Shown here: one piece after another, positions 33,151 to 46,650 of the stretch
How positions within the stretch are numbered: position 1 is the first letter of the stretch
How the letters are laid out: the number at the start of each line of letters is the position of its first letter
NCBI GenBank assembly: GCA_026168455.1
Contig: CM047429.1
Location: forward strand, 39,230,066-39,294,065
DNA from: Theocolax elegans
Taxonomy: Eukaryota; Arthropoda; Insecta; Hymenoptera; Cerocephalidae
Length of the DNA: 64,000 nt
Direction: 5' to 3'
Translations under genes and position numbers: made by a program
Notes under the pieces: model-generated
The model's database searches: none
What the model was told of the DNA's origin: nothing
The model's input: only the letters and a program-made list of their open reading frames with translations

Positions 33151-33510
33151 CATACAGAGTGACAAACGAAATCCTGAAAGTAGATCATATTTCAACTGAA
33201 AAATGCACATTTATATTTGAGGGTATATTTAAAAAATTATATAATAATTTTTTTCCCTATATATTAGAATTTTTAAAAGATTAAAAATTTGTTGTCATTT
33301 TATTCAATATATATACATATAAGCTAATAAAAATTAATATGTATTATATTCGAACTTGTTTATTATGAATCAAGGATCTAGGTTCAATAATACTTAACAG
33401 GTATGGTTTGACAAATCGAGTGTACTGAATGGTATTATAAGAATAAATAAGGATTGATATTAGGGGATCAAAAATATTTCCTATATTTTATGCATTGAAA
33501 ATTGAACTGA

Positions 33511-34185
33511 CAAGGAGAGGTCACACCCTTTTGAAAACGGATCCTTACCAAACTCTAGCATATAATTTCTACTATAAAATCATGCAGAAAGCCGCAGTTT
33601 TAGTGTCCAATGGCCATTTTTACGATAGATATAAGCAAATAATGAAAAATCTCGCCGAAAAAACCGTTGTTTGAACGCTTATAACTCAGAAACAATTAAA
33701 GATGTACGTATAAACTAAATTTTAAAAAAAAGCTGAGGTCGAGTAGATACGTTTTGAAAAAAAGGAAGCTCAAATATTTTAATATGGTCAAAAGTTATGG
33801 AAGAAATAAGAATTAGCCAAAATTTTATCGAAAATATAAAGTTACAATTTAATGATTTTTTTAGCCCAAAATTTCGTCTAATTCTTATTTCTCCCATAAC
33901 TTTTGACCATATTAAAATATTTGAGCTTCCTTTTTTTTAAAACGTATCCACTCGATCTCAGCTTTCTTTTAAAATTTAGTTTATACGTACATCTTTAATT
34001 GTTTCTGAGTTATAAGCATTCAAACTCAACGGTTTTTTCGGCGAGATTTTTCATTATTTGCTTATATCTATCGTAAAAATGGCCATTGGACATTAAAACT
34101 CCGGCTTTCTACATGATTTTATAGTAGAAATTATATCCTAGAGTTTGGTAAGGATCCGTTTTCCAGATGGCGTGACCTCTCCTTG
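33511..34185. mobile_element. Foldback element 1 (CAAGG ends, TGA TSD)
   Basis: 675 bp made of two ~330-bp inverted arms. Ends CAAGGAGAGGTCAC and complement; 3-bp TGA is duplicated at 33508-33510 and 34186-34188. Blocks such as GGAAGCTC and TGGCCATTGG are shared with element 2 at 53688. It has no coding capacity. Confidence 0.85.
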
Positions 34186-34372
34186 TGAGTATATTATAGG
34201 GCATGGTATTATAGCAACACCATTTCTTGCGACCTTACTAACCCTTTTATGCGTTCATTGTGCTTATTTAACAATTATAAAATATTATTTTAAAACTGAC
34301 TAGAATTGGTTAATGATGTATTTTTAAATTTTAGTTTTTTAAGAAATATCTCGATTAATTAACAATCTTTTT

Positions 34373-37300
34373 GGCAGAAAGTCAAAACGAAAAAATCCCA
34401 AGGTGTTAGAAATTTATTCTGAAAATGATGAAACATTATCTGAGGAAGTTGATGATAATGATAATTGCGTTTTACCTACATCGGATAATTCTGACATTGA
34501 CGGTTGCTCTGATAATGATGACTCAGGCGAAGAAGATATTCCTTCAAAGAATATTTCTTACAGAACGGTTGTTAAAAGTTATACGAGTAAACAAAAAAAA
34601 TTGGAAGAAAATCACGTATATTCTTGGTTTGAAGTGTTTAAAAACTAATATAATTTTGGGTGAAAAAATAAAAAAAAATTCGCCATAGTACACGTTCAGA
34701 TTTATTTGAATTATTATTTACAGAAGAGATGCAAAAATATATTTTAGATCCTTCCACTGAAAATGATTTTAAGATGTCAATGGCAGATTTCAAAACCTTT
34801 ATCGGGATAATACTTTTAACATCTGTGAGGCAAGCCTCACTTAATTAATTAAGGAAATAAGTATTTATGTAAATGATAGAGATGAGTAAGTGTGAGAGAG
34901 ATGAATAGAGGAAAGTGACAGGTGAAGGTTAGGACTGCGGTACTTATATATATCGGCCCGAGCCACTCTCATTACCGGGAAGTCGCGAATGAGATTTTAT
35001 GCGAGAATAAAAAGGAATATTTCGGTTTGTTGAGGATGACGGATATAAGGAAAGGATTGGCGGATAATAACAACGCGTAGCACGGGACCGACTGTGTACG
35101 AGAACAAGGTACGAGCGAAGCAGCTGACGACATCGTGGTAGCCCGTGTATATCTATCAGATACACCGTCCCGTGGCGACACCGTAAGAATATCGGCAACT
35201 GCCGACGGCACCGATCACCGCGTGCGCGCGCGAAGCCGAGAGAGATAGAGAGATGTTGACCGCGTGCGTCGAGTAAGAGAGTGACGGCGCGCACACTGCA
35301 CGCGCACGTTGAGTATAGGTGAGAGCGGTGCGCCGGAGGGGGATCGACTACGAATGGGCTGGTGTTTATACGTACGAATGTAAGAGGAAAGGAGATAGAC
35401 AGCTGTCCCGATGCATTGGTGGAGGCGTTGGCGGATTTGCACAGATAGCGGATAAAAGGAAATGGCGAACGTACACTAGCGGATTTGGAAGGAAAATAGA
35501 TGGCGTTACGGACGATTATCGGTATGTCTACTACCACCGATCTAGCGGATATGATAGCGGAAAGGGAGAACAACTAGCTCCACTATCGGTAGCGGATAAT
35601 ACGAATCGGGGAAGAAGGACGAGACTCCTTCCCCAACCGCCGTACAGAGTAGACGTGTTGAGCGAGAAACCACATTGAGGTAGCCATCTTGAGATCCGCT
35701 GAGATTAAAAGGAAGCTAAAGTATTGAGGCGAATTAATTGTGTTTAACGTTCAGTTGGAGCGAGAAAATACCCGAAATACCTGAGTTAGATATCAGGTCA
35801 AGGAAGAGACAGTTGTTTCGTAAACGGAGAGTTCTCGACTTGCGGTGAGTGAGGAAGTACGACGTAGTGTAAGGTATGAGAGTGAAATCGAAGGACGTTC
35901 CGCGAAATTGTAAGATAGAATAGCCGCGCGAAAACCGATTAATTTATTATTATATTTTCCGATTATCATTATTATATTTCCTTTTGCGTTTTACGATGAT
36001 TTACCGAGTTGCGTGCAGATAAAGTATTGAACAATAAATAAGCGAGATTTCGGTATGCGTTTGTATTTACTGTATGATAAAGTGGTAATAATTAAAGTGT
36101 TAATAATTGTTATGTGAGATTAAGTGACTGATTTTATAACCCGAGAATATTATCCAATTCCTTACAACGTGGTTCCGCCATCTTTCCCGTGATGGCGACG
36201 TGAAGCCCGCGACCCTGAATCGGCTTGTCGTTAGTTTTACCGGTAACTGGCGCCCAATAATTCAATTTGTTACCGGATAGTAATTATTATTTTATTATCA
36301 TTATTATTTATTGTTGTAAGCCACAGTGACACGTTGTACTACGGGAACGACTCATCGAGAATCAAAAGTGCAACGTCACACATCTTATAATATTCGTACT
36401 AACCAATTTGACTGCTGGTCTGCATATCCATTGTTGAAAAGTGAATTTGAGTCTTCTGCAATGAGCCGAACTAAGTTTCTAAACATCAAATCGAAATTGA
36501 AGTATTGGAAACAGAACGATCAAGTTGTGCGAAATCCAGATGACAAGATTTGGTGAGTGCGAAAGATTATCGAAATATTTCGAAAGAACGTTCAACAGTT
36601 CGGATTTTTTCAAACAGATCTTTCAGTGGACGAGATGATGGTTCGTTTTTTTGATCGAACATCTCTCAAGCAATATATACCGAATAAACCTGATAAATTT
36701 GGTTTATAATTTTGGGCTCTATGATCTTCTCATGGTTACCTGTTTGATTTAGACATTTACTGTGGAAAAAATTAAAAATAAATTGATGATAAATTGGCTT
36801 TGTGCGTACTTTCTTCAAGAGTTATTTTACAAATGGTAAATAAGCTTCTGTTTATTACAAAACAAAGTTAGATCATTATCACTTGTATGTAGACAATTAT
36901 TTTACTAGTCCAGATTTGTTCGTTCATCTACAGAAACTTGGTTTGAAGGCAACTGGTACGTTACATAAAAATAGAATAGAGAAAGAACATAAAATTGATA
37001 AAAAATTACCGAGATGTTCTTACATAGTACATCATGAAAAAAATAGTGGGCTAAATTATATCAGTGTTATGGATTCAAAACAAGTTTCTTTCCTTTTCAC
37101 TGCAGCAGCTGTAACTCCTATGAAGAATGTAAAGAGATATTCAGCGAGCGCTCATAGTAAAAGCGAATTGAATTTTCCATTAGCTTTTTCTATGTACAAG
37201 AAGTTCATAGGTGGAGTCGATTTACACGACTTCAGGTGCAAGAAAGTAAGGCCAAGTATACATTAAAAAAATTGACTTGTTCTGTATTTATTTGTCTATT

Positions 37301-37583
37301 ACAATCGTCTATTGTAAATGCAACTATACTTTGGAACTTGTGTCAGAAACAAGGAACTAAAGAAATGAAAACAAAAGATTTATGCATGAAAGTAACTGAG
37401 AAGTACTTGCAAAAATCCAACAATGCTTGTAATGAATCACATAAATACATTTCTCAACAAAGAAGTACTTGCTCTGCTCCAAAATGCGAAATAAGAACAA
37501 CACGTTTTTGTTTACATCGTGCTAAACATTATTGTATCGATTGCTTGTCCATATTACATGCAAAACCTCTAAATAAAAATTAG
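34373..37583 (+). pseudogene. piggyBac-like transposase, interrupted and decayed
   Basis: N terminus: basic GRKSKRKNPK then an acidic stretch (SENDETLSEEVDDND), a piggyBac habit, followed by FKTFIGIILLTS just before an insertion (34828-36310). After it come CWSAYPLLKSEFESSAMSR, then SVDEMMVRFFDRTSLKQYIP with KPDKFGL, then YVDNYFTSPDLFVHLQKLG with ATGTLHKNRIEKEHK, and KKFIGGVDLHD, matching the catalytic core (the Asp residues of DEMM and YVDNYF are present). A Cys/His-rich C-terminal domain (CSAPKCEIRTTRFC...HYCIDC) closes it at 37583. At least five stops or frameshifts are visible. Large inverted arms (32570, 37800) surround it. Confidence 0.85.
34828..36310 (+). mobile_element. LTR-like insertion inside piggyBac gene
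   Basis: A GC-richer, ~1.48-kb block starts TGTGAGGCAAGCC and splits the transposase. CCTTACA at 36166 could be an LTR end, followed closely by TGGTTCCGCC; TGGCGCCCAATAA at 36249 is also primer-site-like and resembles the TRIM primer site. No gag or pol follows. Interpretation as a solo or deleted LTR element is tentative. Confidence 0.5.
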
Positions 37584-37799
37584 CTAATGCACTTTACCAT
37601 TAATAAATTATTATATACCGATAAAACAATTTACAAAAATATAAAAAAAATTACAAAAAAAGACTCATTAGATTGTCGACCTCCACGTTGGTATGAGTCG
37701 GACGACGTATCATTCAGATATGGCAGACAAACGATACAAAAAACCTATGCCTGCAATTTTCTACTCGAATTAAAAAAATTGCAGCCATTAATGTGAATT

Positions 37800-38582
37800 T
37801 TGCAAATCTGACCTAAGATTCACAATCAGCGATCACGAAAACCGCTACATACAAAATTCGGTCAAAAATAACTAAACTTAAAAAATATAGCTCGCCCAAT
37901 TAGTTCCGCCATCTTGAAATTTTGCGAATCTGACCTCAGATTAATAATTAGCCAATTAGAGAACCTCTATATACCGAATTTGGTGAAGATCGAAATTTAT
38001 AACCTGGTTTCGGTCGCCATCTTGGTTCCGCGTACTTGAAATTATGCAAATCTAACCTCAGATTCATATGCAGATGCTCCAATAATCCCTATATGTCGAA
38101 TTTGGTCTACATGAGTTAAATTAAAAAAATTTTGTCCGCCATTTTGAAATTTTGAAAATCTAACCCCAAATTCGTAATTAGTGGCTCAGAAAACCTTTAT
38201 ATACCGAATTTGCTCCAAATAAAGTGATTTTTTGAAAATCAAATTTTTAACCTGTTTTCGGCCGCCATATTACAGACGCCATTTTGAATTTCAACGTACT
38301 ACCTACCTTATAGAGAAACACAATATGCCACCAAATCCAGAGAATTAGCTTTCTACATTGATGATTTCCTATTCAAAATTACGAATATTTGAAAAAAAAT
38401 GATTAAACGTTATATTTTTGATTTTAACGTCCATTTAAAAAAAATGACGTAAGATGGGGTGATTCTGAAGCCAGATTCGAAAATAGCACGAAAAAATTTT
38501 GAATAACTTTTTCCCAAAAAACACAGCAGTTGAATAGTCGGAGCAATCTAGGGAATTTTGGTAGTTTAAGGGTTGAGGAAAT
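37800..38582. repeat. Right arm of large inverted repeat
   Basis: Inverted relative of 32570-33150, longer because it holds about four degenerate ~115-bp subrepeats (each with an AATCTGACCTCAGATT-like core and a CTATATACCGAATTTGGT-like end). Confidence 0.8.
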
Positions 38583-39810
38583 TTTCAGGTATTTCGGGAT
38601 ATCTTTACTAATGAAGGGATTTCTGGGATATTTCGAGAATTTATGAGGTATTCTAGGATACCTGCACTAATACGGGAGTTCTAGGATATTACGTCATTTT
38701 TTTAGATATTACCGGGATATTTGCACTATTTTTGTCATTGGAATTTTTGTCATTTTCGAGGATATCTGCAATAATTAACAGGATTTTTTAGATATTCCGT
38801 GAGTGCTTGTAGTTTTTCGGGATATTTGCACTAATGAAGGCATTTCTCGGATATTTAGAGTATTTTCGAGTTATTTAGGGATATTTGTACTAATGACAAG
38901 GTTTCTAGGATAATTTGGGTATTTTTGTAGTTTTCCGGGGTATCTGCATTATTTACAGGATTTTTTTCAGATATTTAGTGATATTTGTGGATTTACGGGA
39001 TTTCTTCACAAATTAAGGGTTGCATGGATATTACGGAAATGTGTGTGGTAGTCCAGAATATCAGCACAAATTATGGGATTTCTTGGATATTTCAGGAATT
39101 CTTGTGGTATCCCACATATCTGCATTAATTACCGGATTTCTTATATTTTTCCGGAATTTTGATGCATTTCATGGTTTTCGGAATAATTACGGTATTTCTA
39201 GAATATTTCGGGAATTTTTGAGGCATATGAAATACCTGCACTAATCACGACATAGGTTGGAAAATTCTGGAATTTTGCTGCATTCCATGATATCTGGAAT
39301 AATTACGGTATATCTAGGAAATTTCGGAAATATTGTGGTATTTCGAGATATTTACACTAATTACATGATTTTTCGGGTAATTCAGACATTTTAGGAATTT
39401 ACAATATTTCCCCAGAATTTTGGTAAGTTTTACGTATCCCGGAATATTTGTACTAAACACGGAATTTCATGGGTATTCCTCTAATTGTTACGGTATTACG
39501 GGATGATGGTCCTAATTACGGGATTTTTGGGAATTTTTGCAATTTTTAAGGTATGCCGTGATATTTGTGCTAATTAGGGGAGTTCTTCGAAATTGCTGAA
39601 ATTTTGAAGGAATTCCGGCATGTCTGCTCTAATAATTAGATTTCTTGGGAATTTCGGGAAGACTAATAGCATGTTGGGTATTTGTACTAATTACGAGATT
39701 GGTTGGGTACTTCGGGAATTTTGTATATTTGGCACGGTATTGTTTGTGTGTCTGTACTAATTATGGGATTTCATGGGTATTCCGTAATTTGTAAGGTATC
39801 GCGGGACATT
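38583..39810 (+). repeat. Degenerate ~60-bp tandem array
   Basis: About twenty diverged copies of a unit around GGGATATTTGCACTAATTAC then GGGATTTCTTGGATATTTCG. Two to three copies of the same unit, in the same orientation, sit at 32440-32570 outside the left inverted arm. Short open frames here are repeat by-products. Confidence 0.85.
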
Positions 39811-39817
39811 TGTTTTT

Positions 39818-39846
39818 CGCGAGCGAAGCAAGCGTTTTTGGCTAGT
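39818..39846 (+). repeat. Helitron-like 3' terminus
   Basis: CGCGAGC-GAA-GCAAGCG forms a 7-bp stem with two mismatches, followed by a T-rich spacer and CTAGT at 39842. Helitrons end with a short GC hairpin and CTRR before T. No Rep/helicase gene and no 5' end were found. Confidence 0.35.
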
Positions 39847-40180
39847 TCTAAATAATAAATTTATTCTGTTTAAGTTGATGAAAGCACGGTTAGAAGTTTA
39901 GCGTTGTGGTTATCAAAGATAGCGGATCTAGGACGTTTTCAAGGGAAAATGTTCCACATTTAATGTAGTTCATGTCGTATATATAGACGTTTTTAGAAGT
40001 TATTATTGTTTATAGTTCTATCGTCATTATATATCTAATAGAGGTACATATGGAAAAATCAAAGATTTAAGGGGGTTCCAAAGTCAATTTTTATCCTCCC
40101 TACCTTATCGACTGAGTAAATCAAATAATCGATTATAATTAAATAATTATATTATTATGCGGAGAAATAAGAGTTCATTG

Positions 40181-40373
40181 CCCTTCGTATATGAATTATT
40201 TAACTATGTGCAAAATTTGGGACAGTAAAATTATCACGTTTTTATTTAAACCCTTACCAAAAATTTTGAGTAAGCTTCGCCCGTCTCACATTTTTGGTAA
40301 GGGATTAAATACAAACGAGATAATATTTTTGTCTCAAACTTTGTACATAGTTAAGTTATTCATATACGAAGGG
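40181..40373. repeat. 193-bp hairpin (nested MITE)
   Basis: CCCTTCGTATATGAATTATT at the left is mirrored to 40373 at the right; most of the two ~90-bp arms pair. No TSD was recognised. Confidence 0.75.
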
Positions 40374-41560
40374 AAGTGTACTCATAAATATACTCAGTAT
40401 ATTAAAAAAAAAGTAGACTTTAATACCGCAACAGTAACAAAATAAAATCTGACGCCATAAATTACCGTTAGGTGGCGCTAGCGGTAGAAAGATAGAAAGA
40501 ATGTCTATTATTAGTTGGAATGTGGGGACTTCGTGGTGCGTGCGCTCCGTCGATCGCCTGCGTGCACGCACCACGAACTCGCATTTGCTGCTCAATTCGC
40601 GTGTGTCACGTCATACTAGTAAAATTAAAAATATCTTTGCTACGTTTATAAGATTTGGAATAGACAAATATTACCGTTATAGACTAACAATATCTATAAC
40701 GTTAAAACATTTCTAAACGAAGTCCACGAAGGTCTCATCTCCGTCGGGATACGACCCGTCTAGTCCGAGCGCGCATGCGCATTGTGTTGGAATCGACATG
40801 ATGCGCGCGTACGACGTACGCCCGTGCGATCGTTTATCGGTATACGCGTACGTTCGCGCTTCTTGCCGATCTGTGAACGGGTTCTTAATTGTATTGCTGA
40901 TAACATGGTGCATTTTATTCAACACCGGCTCGCTATAGGATTAACGTTGAGTTCCGAGTTTTATTTACAGGTAAGTTGCTTAGCCGTAGGAGCAGTTCGT
41001 TATTTATATAGTTATATTACAGGTGAGAAGGTTGGTGTTCCCCTAACCTCTCAATTGATATCAACAGGCAATTATATACCTTATTATGCGACCTTTCTTC
41101 CTGTTTCCCAGTATACCATTATTTAGTAGTTTGCTTTGTCTAATTTTTTAACATATTCGCAGAAAACCCTGCACTGGGCGTCAACAAACATCGGAGCCAA
41201 TCTGAGTACGTCTGGCTGTTCCTCAGACTTGGACGTGGTGCAGCTCCTAGAAGATATACTACCCTACAACTCCTGAGCTACTCAGTGTGCTAATGATGGT
41301 GCTCATCCTGGTTTCTTGGGCCCGTTTCCAGGGTTACCATTTAAGGTTTTCCGTCCTCTATTATCTAATGTAAATGAGGTCATACTGTGTGAGTGCAACA
41401 AAGAAAAAATACCTCTATCTGGTAACACTGCCCGTTCCTAGTCAAAGAGACTAATCATATGTGCTCTTCTGCACATGTGCAAGGATTCCTAATAACTATA
41501 GATGGTAAAAGAATTTATTGTTCGTCCAAAAAATAGTTTAGTAAAAAATAATAAAACTTC
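40374..41560. other. Unassigned interior, partly CG-rich
   Basis: 40510-40900 is rich in CG dinucleotides and contains an inverted GTGCGTGC...GCACGCAC pair (about 40536-40575). Sequence around 40970 (CAGGTAAGT) and 41020 (CAGGTGAG) looks like splice donors. No protein family was recognised. It might be an ancestral non-coding transcription unit of the element. Confidence 0.3.
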
Positions 41561-41562
41561 AA

Positions 41563-41846
41563 TTGATCTCCACGAACTCAGTTTTTTATTTTGTGCCGAC
41601 GTTTCGGACGTTTTTTTAACCGTCCCTTTTCAAGGCAATACAAAAAAAACACTCATTAAATTTACAATTTGCACAGATTAATAAGGCAACAATAATAAAA
41701 CACACTTAGTACATAATCTTACCAATAAAAAAGGCGCAGAGATGTTAAGTTTGCATATTGGTTTGAACACAATTCTCCATCAATATTGCACAACTATCAA
41801 ATTTAATTAAATTAAAATTAATATTAAAAATTAAAAACCGAATATA
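41563..41846. repeat. Left inverted arm of Penelope array
   Basis: About 283 bp, repeated in inverted orientation at 48148-48430. It contains a hammerhead-like motif on the minus strand and the border of the first tandem unit. Confidence 0.85.
41593..41636 (-). ncRNA. Degenerate hammerhead-like motif, left
   Basis: Minus strand: GCC, TTGAAAA in place of CTGANGA, helix II GGACG/CGTCC, then GAAAC, GTC and GGC pairing with the first GCC. Helices I and II are kept, but two core bases differ, so cleavage is unlikely. Confidence 0.6.
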
Positions 41847-42489
41847 AATTAGAAGAGAAGAAATATTAAACAATTAAAATTAAAAGGTCTTATTACCTTC
41901 GCACAACCCTCCACTATACATGTTGAAAAGAAAACGAGGACCTCCCCGAAGGGAGTCCTATACACTAGTGAGACTTATATACTAATTATAACGTCGTCTA
42001 ACCGCTTACAATACATTTCGGCATATACATATAACAATGTGTACATATATACATATAATATATGTACAACGTGTATACGAATAAGTACACACTTACAAAC
42101 CGTATCAAAATAATAATAATAAAGGAGCAAATATATTGCGGGGCCAAACGAACTGAAACTTCTCTCATGTATTAGGCAACTACGCGCCGCGAAGAAGTAA
42201 CATACTCGACCTGTTAAACCCAAGCCTACTAGGATTCCCCCCGGCAGCTCATAAGACGTGCCACCTCCATGCGTCGCATAATCCCCCCATACCCAGAGAC
42301 TGAACATATCAAGTGGACGGCCAAGCGAAAGAGTTAACAAATATCGATGTATAATACCGCCTACGCACATAACATTTTCACACTGTCAAGCGTAACTTTA
42401 TATATGTTTTTTAGAAAATTTACGTCTTCAATACGGTTTAATGTCTCGTCATGTATATAAATATTCATCATTTCAGAGAACATACGTTT

Positions 42490-43260
42490 TTAAAAATTAT
42501 TTTCAATGTCCATGATACAAGTTTTTTTAAAATCAATGCTATGTCCTGTTTTAATTATGTGGACCGCTAATGCGGATCTGTCATTTTTATTTTTTACGTC
42601 ATATTCATGTTCTCTTATGCGGGTTTTGAGTTTACGCTTACTCGTGCCTATGTATAACGCTGGGCAATTACCACATGGTATCTTATATACAATATTACAA
42701 ATTTCATTCTTTACTGTTTTATCTTTACCCAATTTTATAATCTTGTTAAACTTATTTATAGTGCGATTAATCAATAGAAAATCATGCTTCTTAATAAATA
42801 CGTTTAGTTTCGGAGACAATCCCTTTATGAATGGTAAAACAACCCTTGGTCTCCGGATTTGATTTCTGTTTAATAGATTATCGTTAATATTAGTGTTAAC
42901 ATTATTATTTAAGTATAACATTCTTTTATTAATATATTTTCGAATAAATGCAAGCGGATAATTATTATTCAATAAAAAATTCGTTATTATTTTAACATTT
43001 TCTTTGTGAAAAGTAGAATCTGATAGTGAAATCGCCTTATCCACTAAGTTGTAAACCATAGCTATTTTTTGAGATTGTGGGTGGTGTGAATGAAAATTAA
43101 GATAACGGCCTGAAGCTGAGTTTTTTCTGTACCAATTGGTTATAGGCGTTTGAACACAATTCTCCATCAATATCGCACAACTATCAAATTTAATTAAATT
43201 AAAATTAATATTGAAAATTAAAAACCGAATATAAACTAGAAGAGAAGAAATATTAAACAA
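42490..43260 (-). pseudogene. Penelope C-terminal GIY-YIG fragment, unit 1
   Basis: 256 codons. Residues from about 55 on match the RT thumb/linker of Penelope proteins (YRKNSASGRYLNFHSHHP, then FLLNNNYPLAFIRKYINKR). The C-terminal half is GIY-YIG: VYKIPCGNCPALYIGTSKRK, then LKTRIREHEYDVKN and HIIKTGHSIDFKKTCIMD. Catalytic RT motifs are absent (5' truncation). A TAA after ENNF cuts off a further C-terminal part that is still readable downstream (KRMFSEMMNIYIHDETLN). GIY-YIG nucleases nick target DNA for Penelope insertion. Confidence 0.9.
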
Positions 43261-43876
43261 TTAAAATTAAAAGGTCTTATTACCTTCGCACAACCCTCCA
43301 CTTTACATGTTGAAAAGAAAACGAGGACCTCCCCGAAGGGAGTCCTATATACTAGTGAGACTTATATACTAATTATAACGTCGTCTAACCGCTTACAATA
43401 CATTTCGGCATATACACATACCAATGTGTACATATATACATATAAAATATGTACAACGTGTATACGAATAAGTACACACTTACAAACCGTATCAAAATAA
43501 TAATAATAAAGGAGCAAATATATTGCGGGGCCAAACGAACTGAAACTTCTCTCATGTATTAGGCAACTACGCGCCGCAAATAAGTAACACACTCGACCTG
43601 TTAAACCCAAGCTTACTAGGATTCCCCCCGGCAGCTCATAAGACGTGCCACCTCCATGCGTCGCATAATCCCCCCATACCCAGAGACTGAACATATCAAG
43701 TGGACGGCCAAGCGAAAGAGTTAACAAATATCGATGTATAATACCGCCTACGCACATAACATTTTCACACTGTCAAGCGTAACTTTATATATGTTTTTTC
43801 GAAAATTTACGTCTTCAATACGGTTTAATGTCTCGTCATGTATATAAATATTCATCATTTCAGAGAACATACGTTT

Positions 43877-44647
43877 TTAAAAATTATTTTCAATGTCCAT
43901 GATACAAGTTTTTTTAAAATCAATGCTATGTCCTGTTTTAATTATGTGGACCGCTAATGCGGATCTGTCATTTTTATTTTTTACGTCATATTCATGTTCT
44001 CTTATGCGGGTTTTGAGTTTACGCTTACTCGTGCCTATGTATAACGCTGGGCAATTACCACATGGTATCTTATATACAATATTACAAATTTCATTCTTTA
44101 CTGTTTTATCTTTACCCAATTTTATAATCTTGTTAAACTTATTTATAGTGCGATTAATCAATAGAAAATCATGCTTCTTAATAAATACGTTTAGTTTCGG
44201 AGACAATCCCTTTATGAATGGTAAAACAACCCTTGGTCTCCGGATTTGATTTCTGTTTAATAGATTATCGTTAATATTAGTGTTAACATTATTATTTAAG
44301 TATAACATTCTTTTATTAATATATTTTCGAATAAATGCAAGCGGATAATTATTATTCAATAAAAAATTCGTTATTATTTTAACATTTTCTTTGTGAAAAG
44401 TAGAATCTGATAGTGAAATCGCCTTATCCACTAAGTTGTAAACCATAGCTATTTTTTGAGATTGTGGGTGGTGTGAATGAAAATTAAGATAACGGCCTGA
44501 AGCTGAGTTTTTTCTGTACCAATTGGTTATAGGCGTTTGAACACAATTCTCCATCAATATCGCACAACTATCAAATTTAATTAAATTAAAATTAATATTG
44601 AAAATTAAAAACCGAATATAAACTAGAAGAGAAGAAATATTAAACAA
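43877..44647 (-). pseudogene. Penelope GIY-YIG fragment, unit 2
   Basis: Protein identical to unit 1, with the same terminal stop. Confidence 0.9.
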
Positions 44648-45263
44648 TTAAAATTAAAAGGTCTTATTACCTTCGCACAACCCTCCACTTTACATGTTGA
44701 AAAGAAAACGAGGACCTCCCCGAAGGGAGTCCTATATACTAGTGAGACTTATATACTAATTATAACGTCGTCTAACCGCTTACAATACATTTCGGCATAT
44801 ACACATACCAATGTGTACATATATACATATAAAATATGTACAACGTGTATACGAATAAGTACACACTTACAAACCGTATCAAAATAATAATAATAAAGGA
44901 GCAAATATATTGCGGGGCCAAACGAACTGAAACTTCTCTCATGTATTAGGCAACTACGCGCCGCAAATAAGTAACACACTCGACCTGTTAAACCCAAGCT
45001 TACTAGGATTCCCCCCGGCAGCTCATAAGACGTGCCACCTCCATGCGTCGCATAATCCCCCCATACCCAGAGACTGAACATATCAAGTGGACGGCCAAGC
45101 GAAAGAGTTAACAAATATCGATGTATAATACCGCCTACGCACATAACATTTTCACACTGTCAAGCGTAACTTTATATATGTTTTTTCGAAAATTTACGTC
45201 TTCAATACGGTTTAATGTCTCGTCATGTATATAAATATTCATCATTTCAGAGAACATACGTTT

Positions 45264-46034
45264 TTAAAAATTATTTTCAATGTCCATGATACAAGTTTTT
45301 TTAAAATCAATGCTATGTCCTGTTTTAATTATGTGGACCGCTAATGCGGATCTGTCATTTTTATTTTTTACGTCATATTCATGTTCTCTTATGCGGGTTT
45401 TGAGTTTACGCTTACTCGTGCCTATGTATAACGCTGGGCAATTACCACATGGTATCTTATATACAATATTACAAATTTCATTCTTTACTGTTTTATCTTT
45501 ACCCAATTTTATAATCTTGTTAAACTTATTTATAGTGCGATTAATCAATAGAAAATCATGCTTCTTAATAAATACGTTTAGTTTCGGAGACAATCCCTTT
45601 ATGAATGGTAAAACAACCCTTGGTCTCCGGATTTGATTTCTGTTTAATAGATTATCGTTAATATTAGTGTTAACATTATTATTTAAGTATAACATTCTTT
45701 TATTAATATATTTTCGAATAAATGCAAGCGGATAATTATTATTCAATAAAAAATTCGTTATTATTTTAACATTTTCTTTGTGAAAAGTAGAATCTGATAG
45801 TGAAATCGCCTTATCCACTAAGTTGTAAACCATAGCTATTTTTTGAGATTGTGGGTGGTGTGAATGAAAATTAAGATAACGGCCTGAAGCTGAGTTTTTT
45901 CTGTACCAATTGGTTATAGGCGTTTGAACACAATTCTCCATCAATATCGCACAACTATCAAATTTAATTAAATTAAAATTAATATTGAAAATTAAAAACC
46001 GAATATAAACTAGAAGAGAAGAAATATTAAACAA
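45264..46034 (-). pseudogene. Penelope GIY-YIG fragment, unit 3
   Basis: Protein identical to units 1 and 2, with the same terminal stop. Confidence 0.9.
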
Positions 46035-46650
46035 TTAAAATTAAAAGGTCTTATTACCTTCGCACAACCCTCCACTTTACATGTTGAAAAGAAAACGAGG
46101 ACCTCCCCGAAGGGAGTCCTATATACTAGTGAGACTTATATACTAATTATAACGTCGTCTAACCGCTTACAATACATTTCGGCATATACACATACCAATG
46201 TGTACATATATACATATAAAATATGTACAACGTGTATACGAATAAGTACACACTTACAAACCGTATCAAAATAATAATAATAAAGGAGCAAATATATTGC
46301 GGGGCCAAACGAACTGAAACTTCTCTCATGTATTAGGCAACTACGCGCCGCAAATAAGTAACACACTCGACCTGTTAAACCCAAGCTTACTAGGATTCCC
46401 CCCGGCAGCTCATAAGACGTGCCACCTCCATGCGTCGCATAATCCCCCCATACCCAGAGACTGAACATATCAAGTGGACGGCCAAGCGAAAGAGTTAACA
46501 AATATCGATGTATAATACCGCCTACGCACATAACATTTTCACACTGTCAAGCGTAACTTTATATATGTTTTTTCGAAAATTTACGTCTTCAATACGGTTT
46601 AATGTCTCGTCATGTATATAAATATTCATCATTTCAGAGAACATACGTTT

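Noticed and set aside
34944..35573. 209-codon minus-strand open frame
   Set aside because: Arginine- and serine-rich product of the GC-rich LTR-like insertion; no family and no splice or start context.
38583..39810. CRISPR-like array
   Set aside because: Eukaryotic sequence; the units are diverged head-to-tail repeats without constant repeat-spacer alternation.
41975..42370. 131-codon open frame repeated in each tandem unit
   Set aside because: It is conserved only because the DNA units are near identical. It has no recognisable domain and lies in the 3' region of the Penelope fragment.
42506..42862. 118-codon plus-strand frame in each array unit
   Set aside because: Antisense shadow of the GIY-YIG frame.
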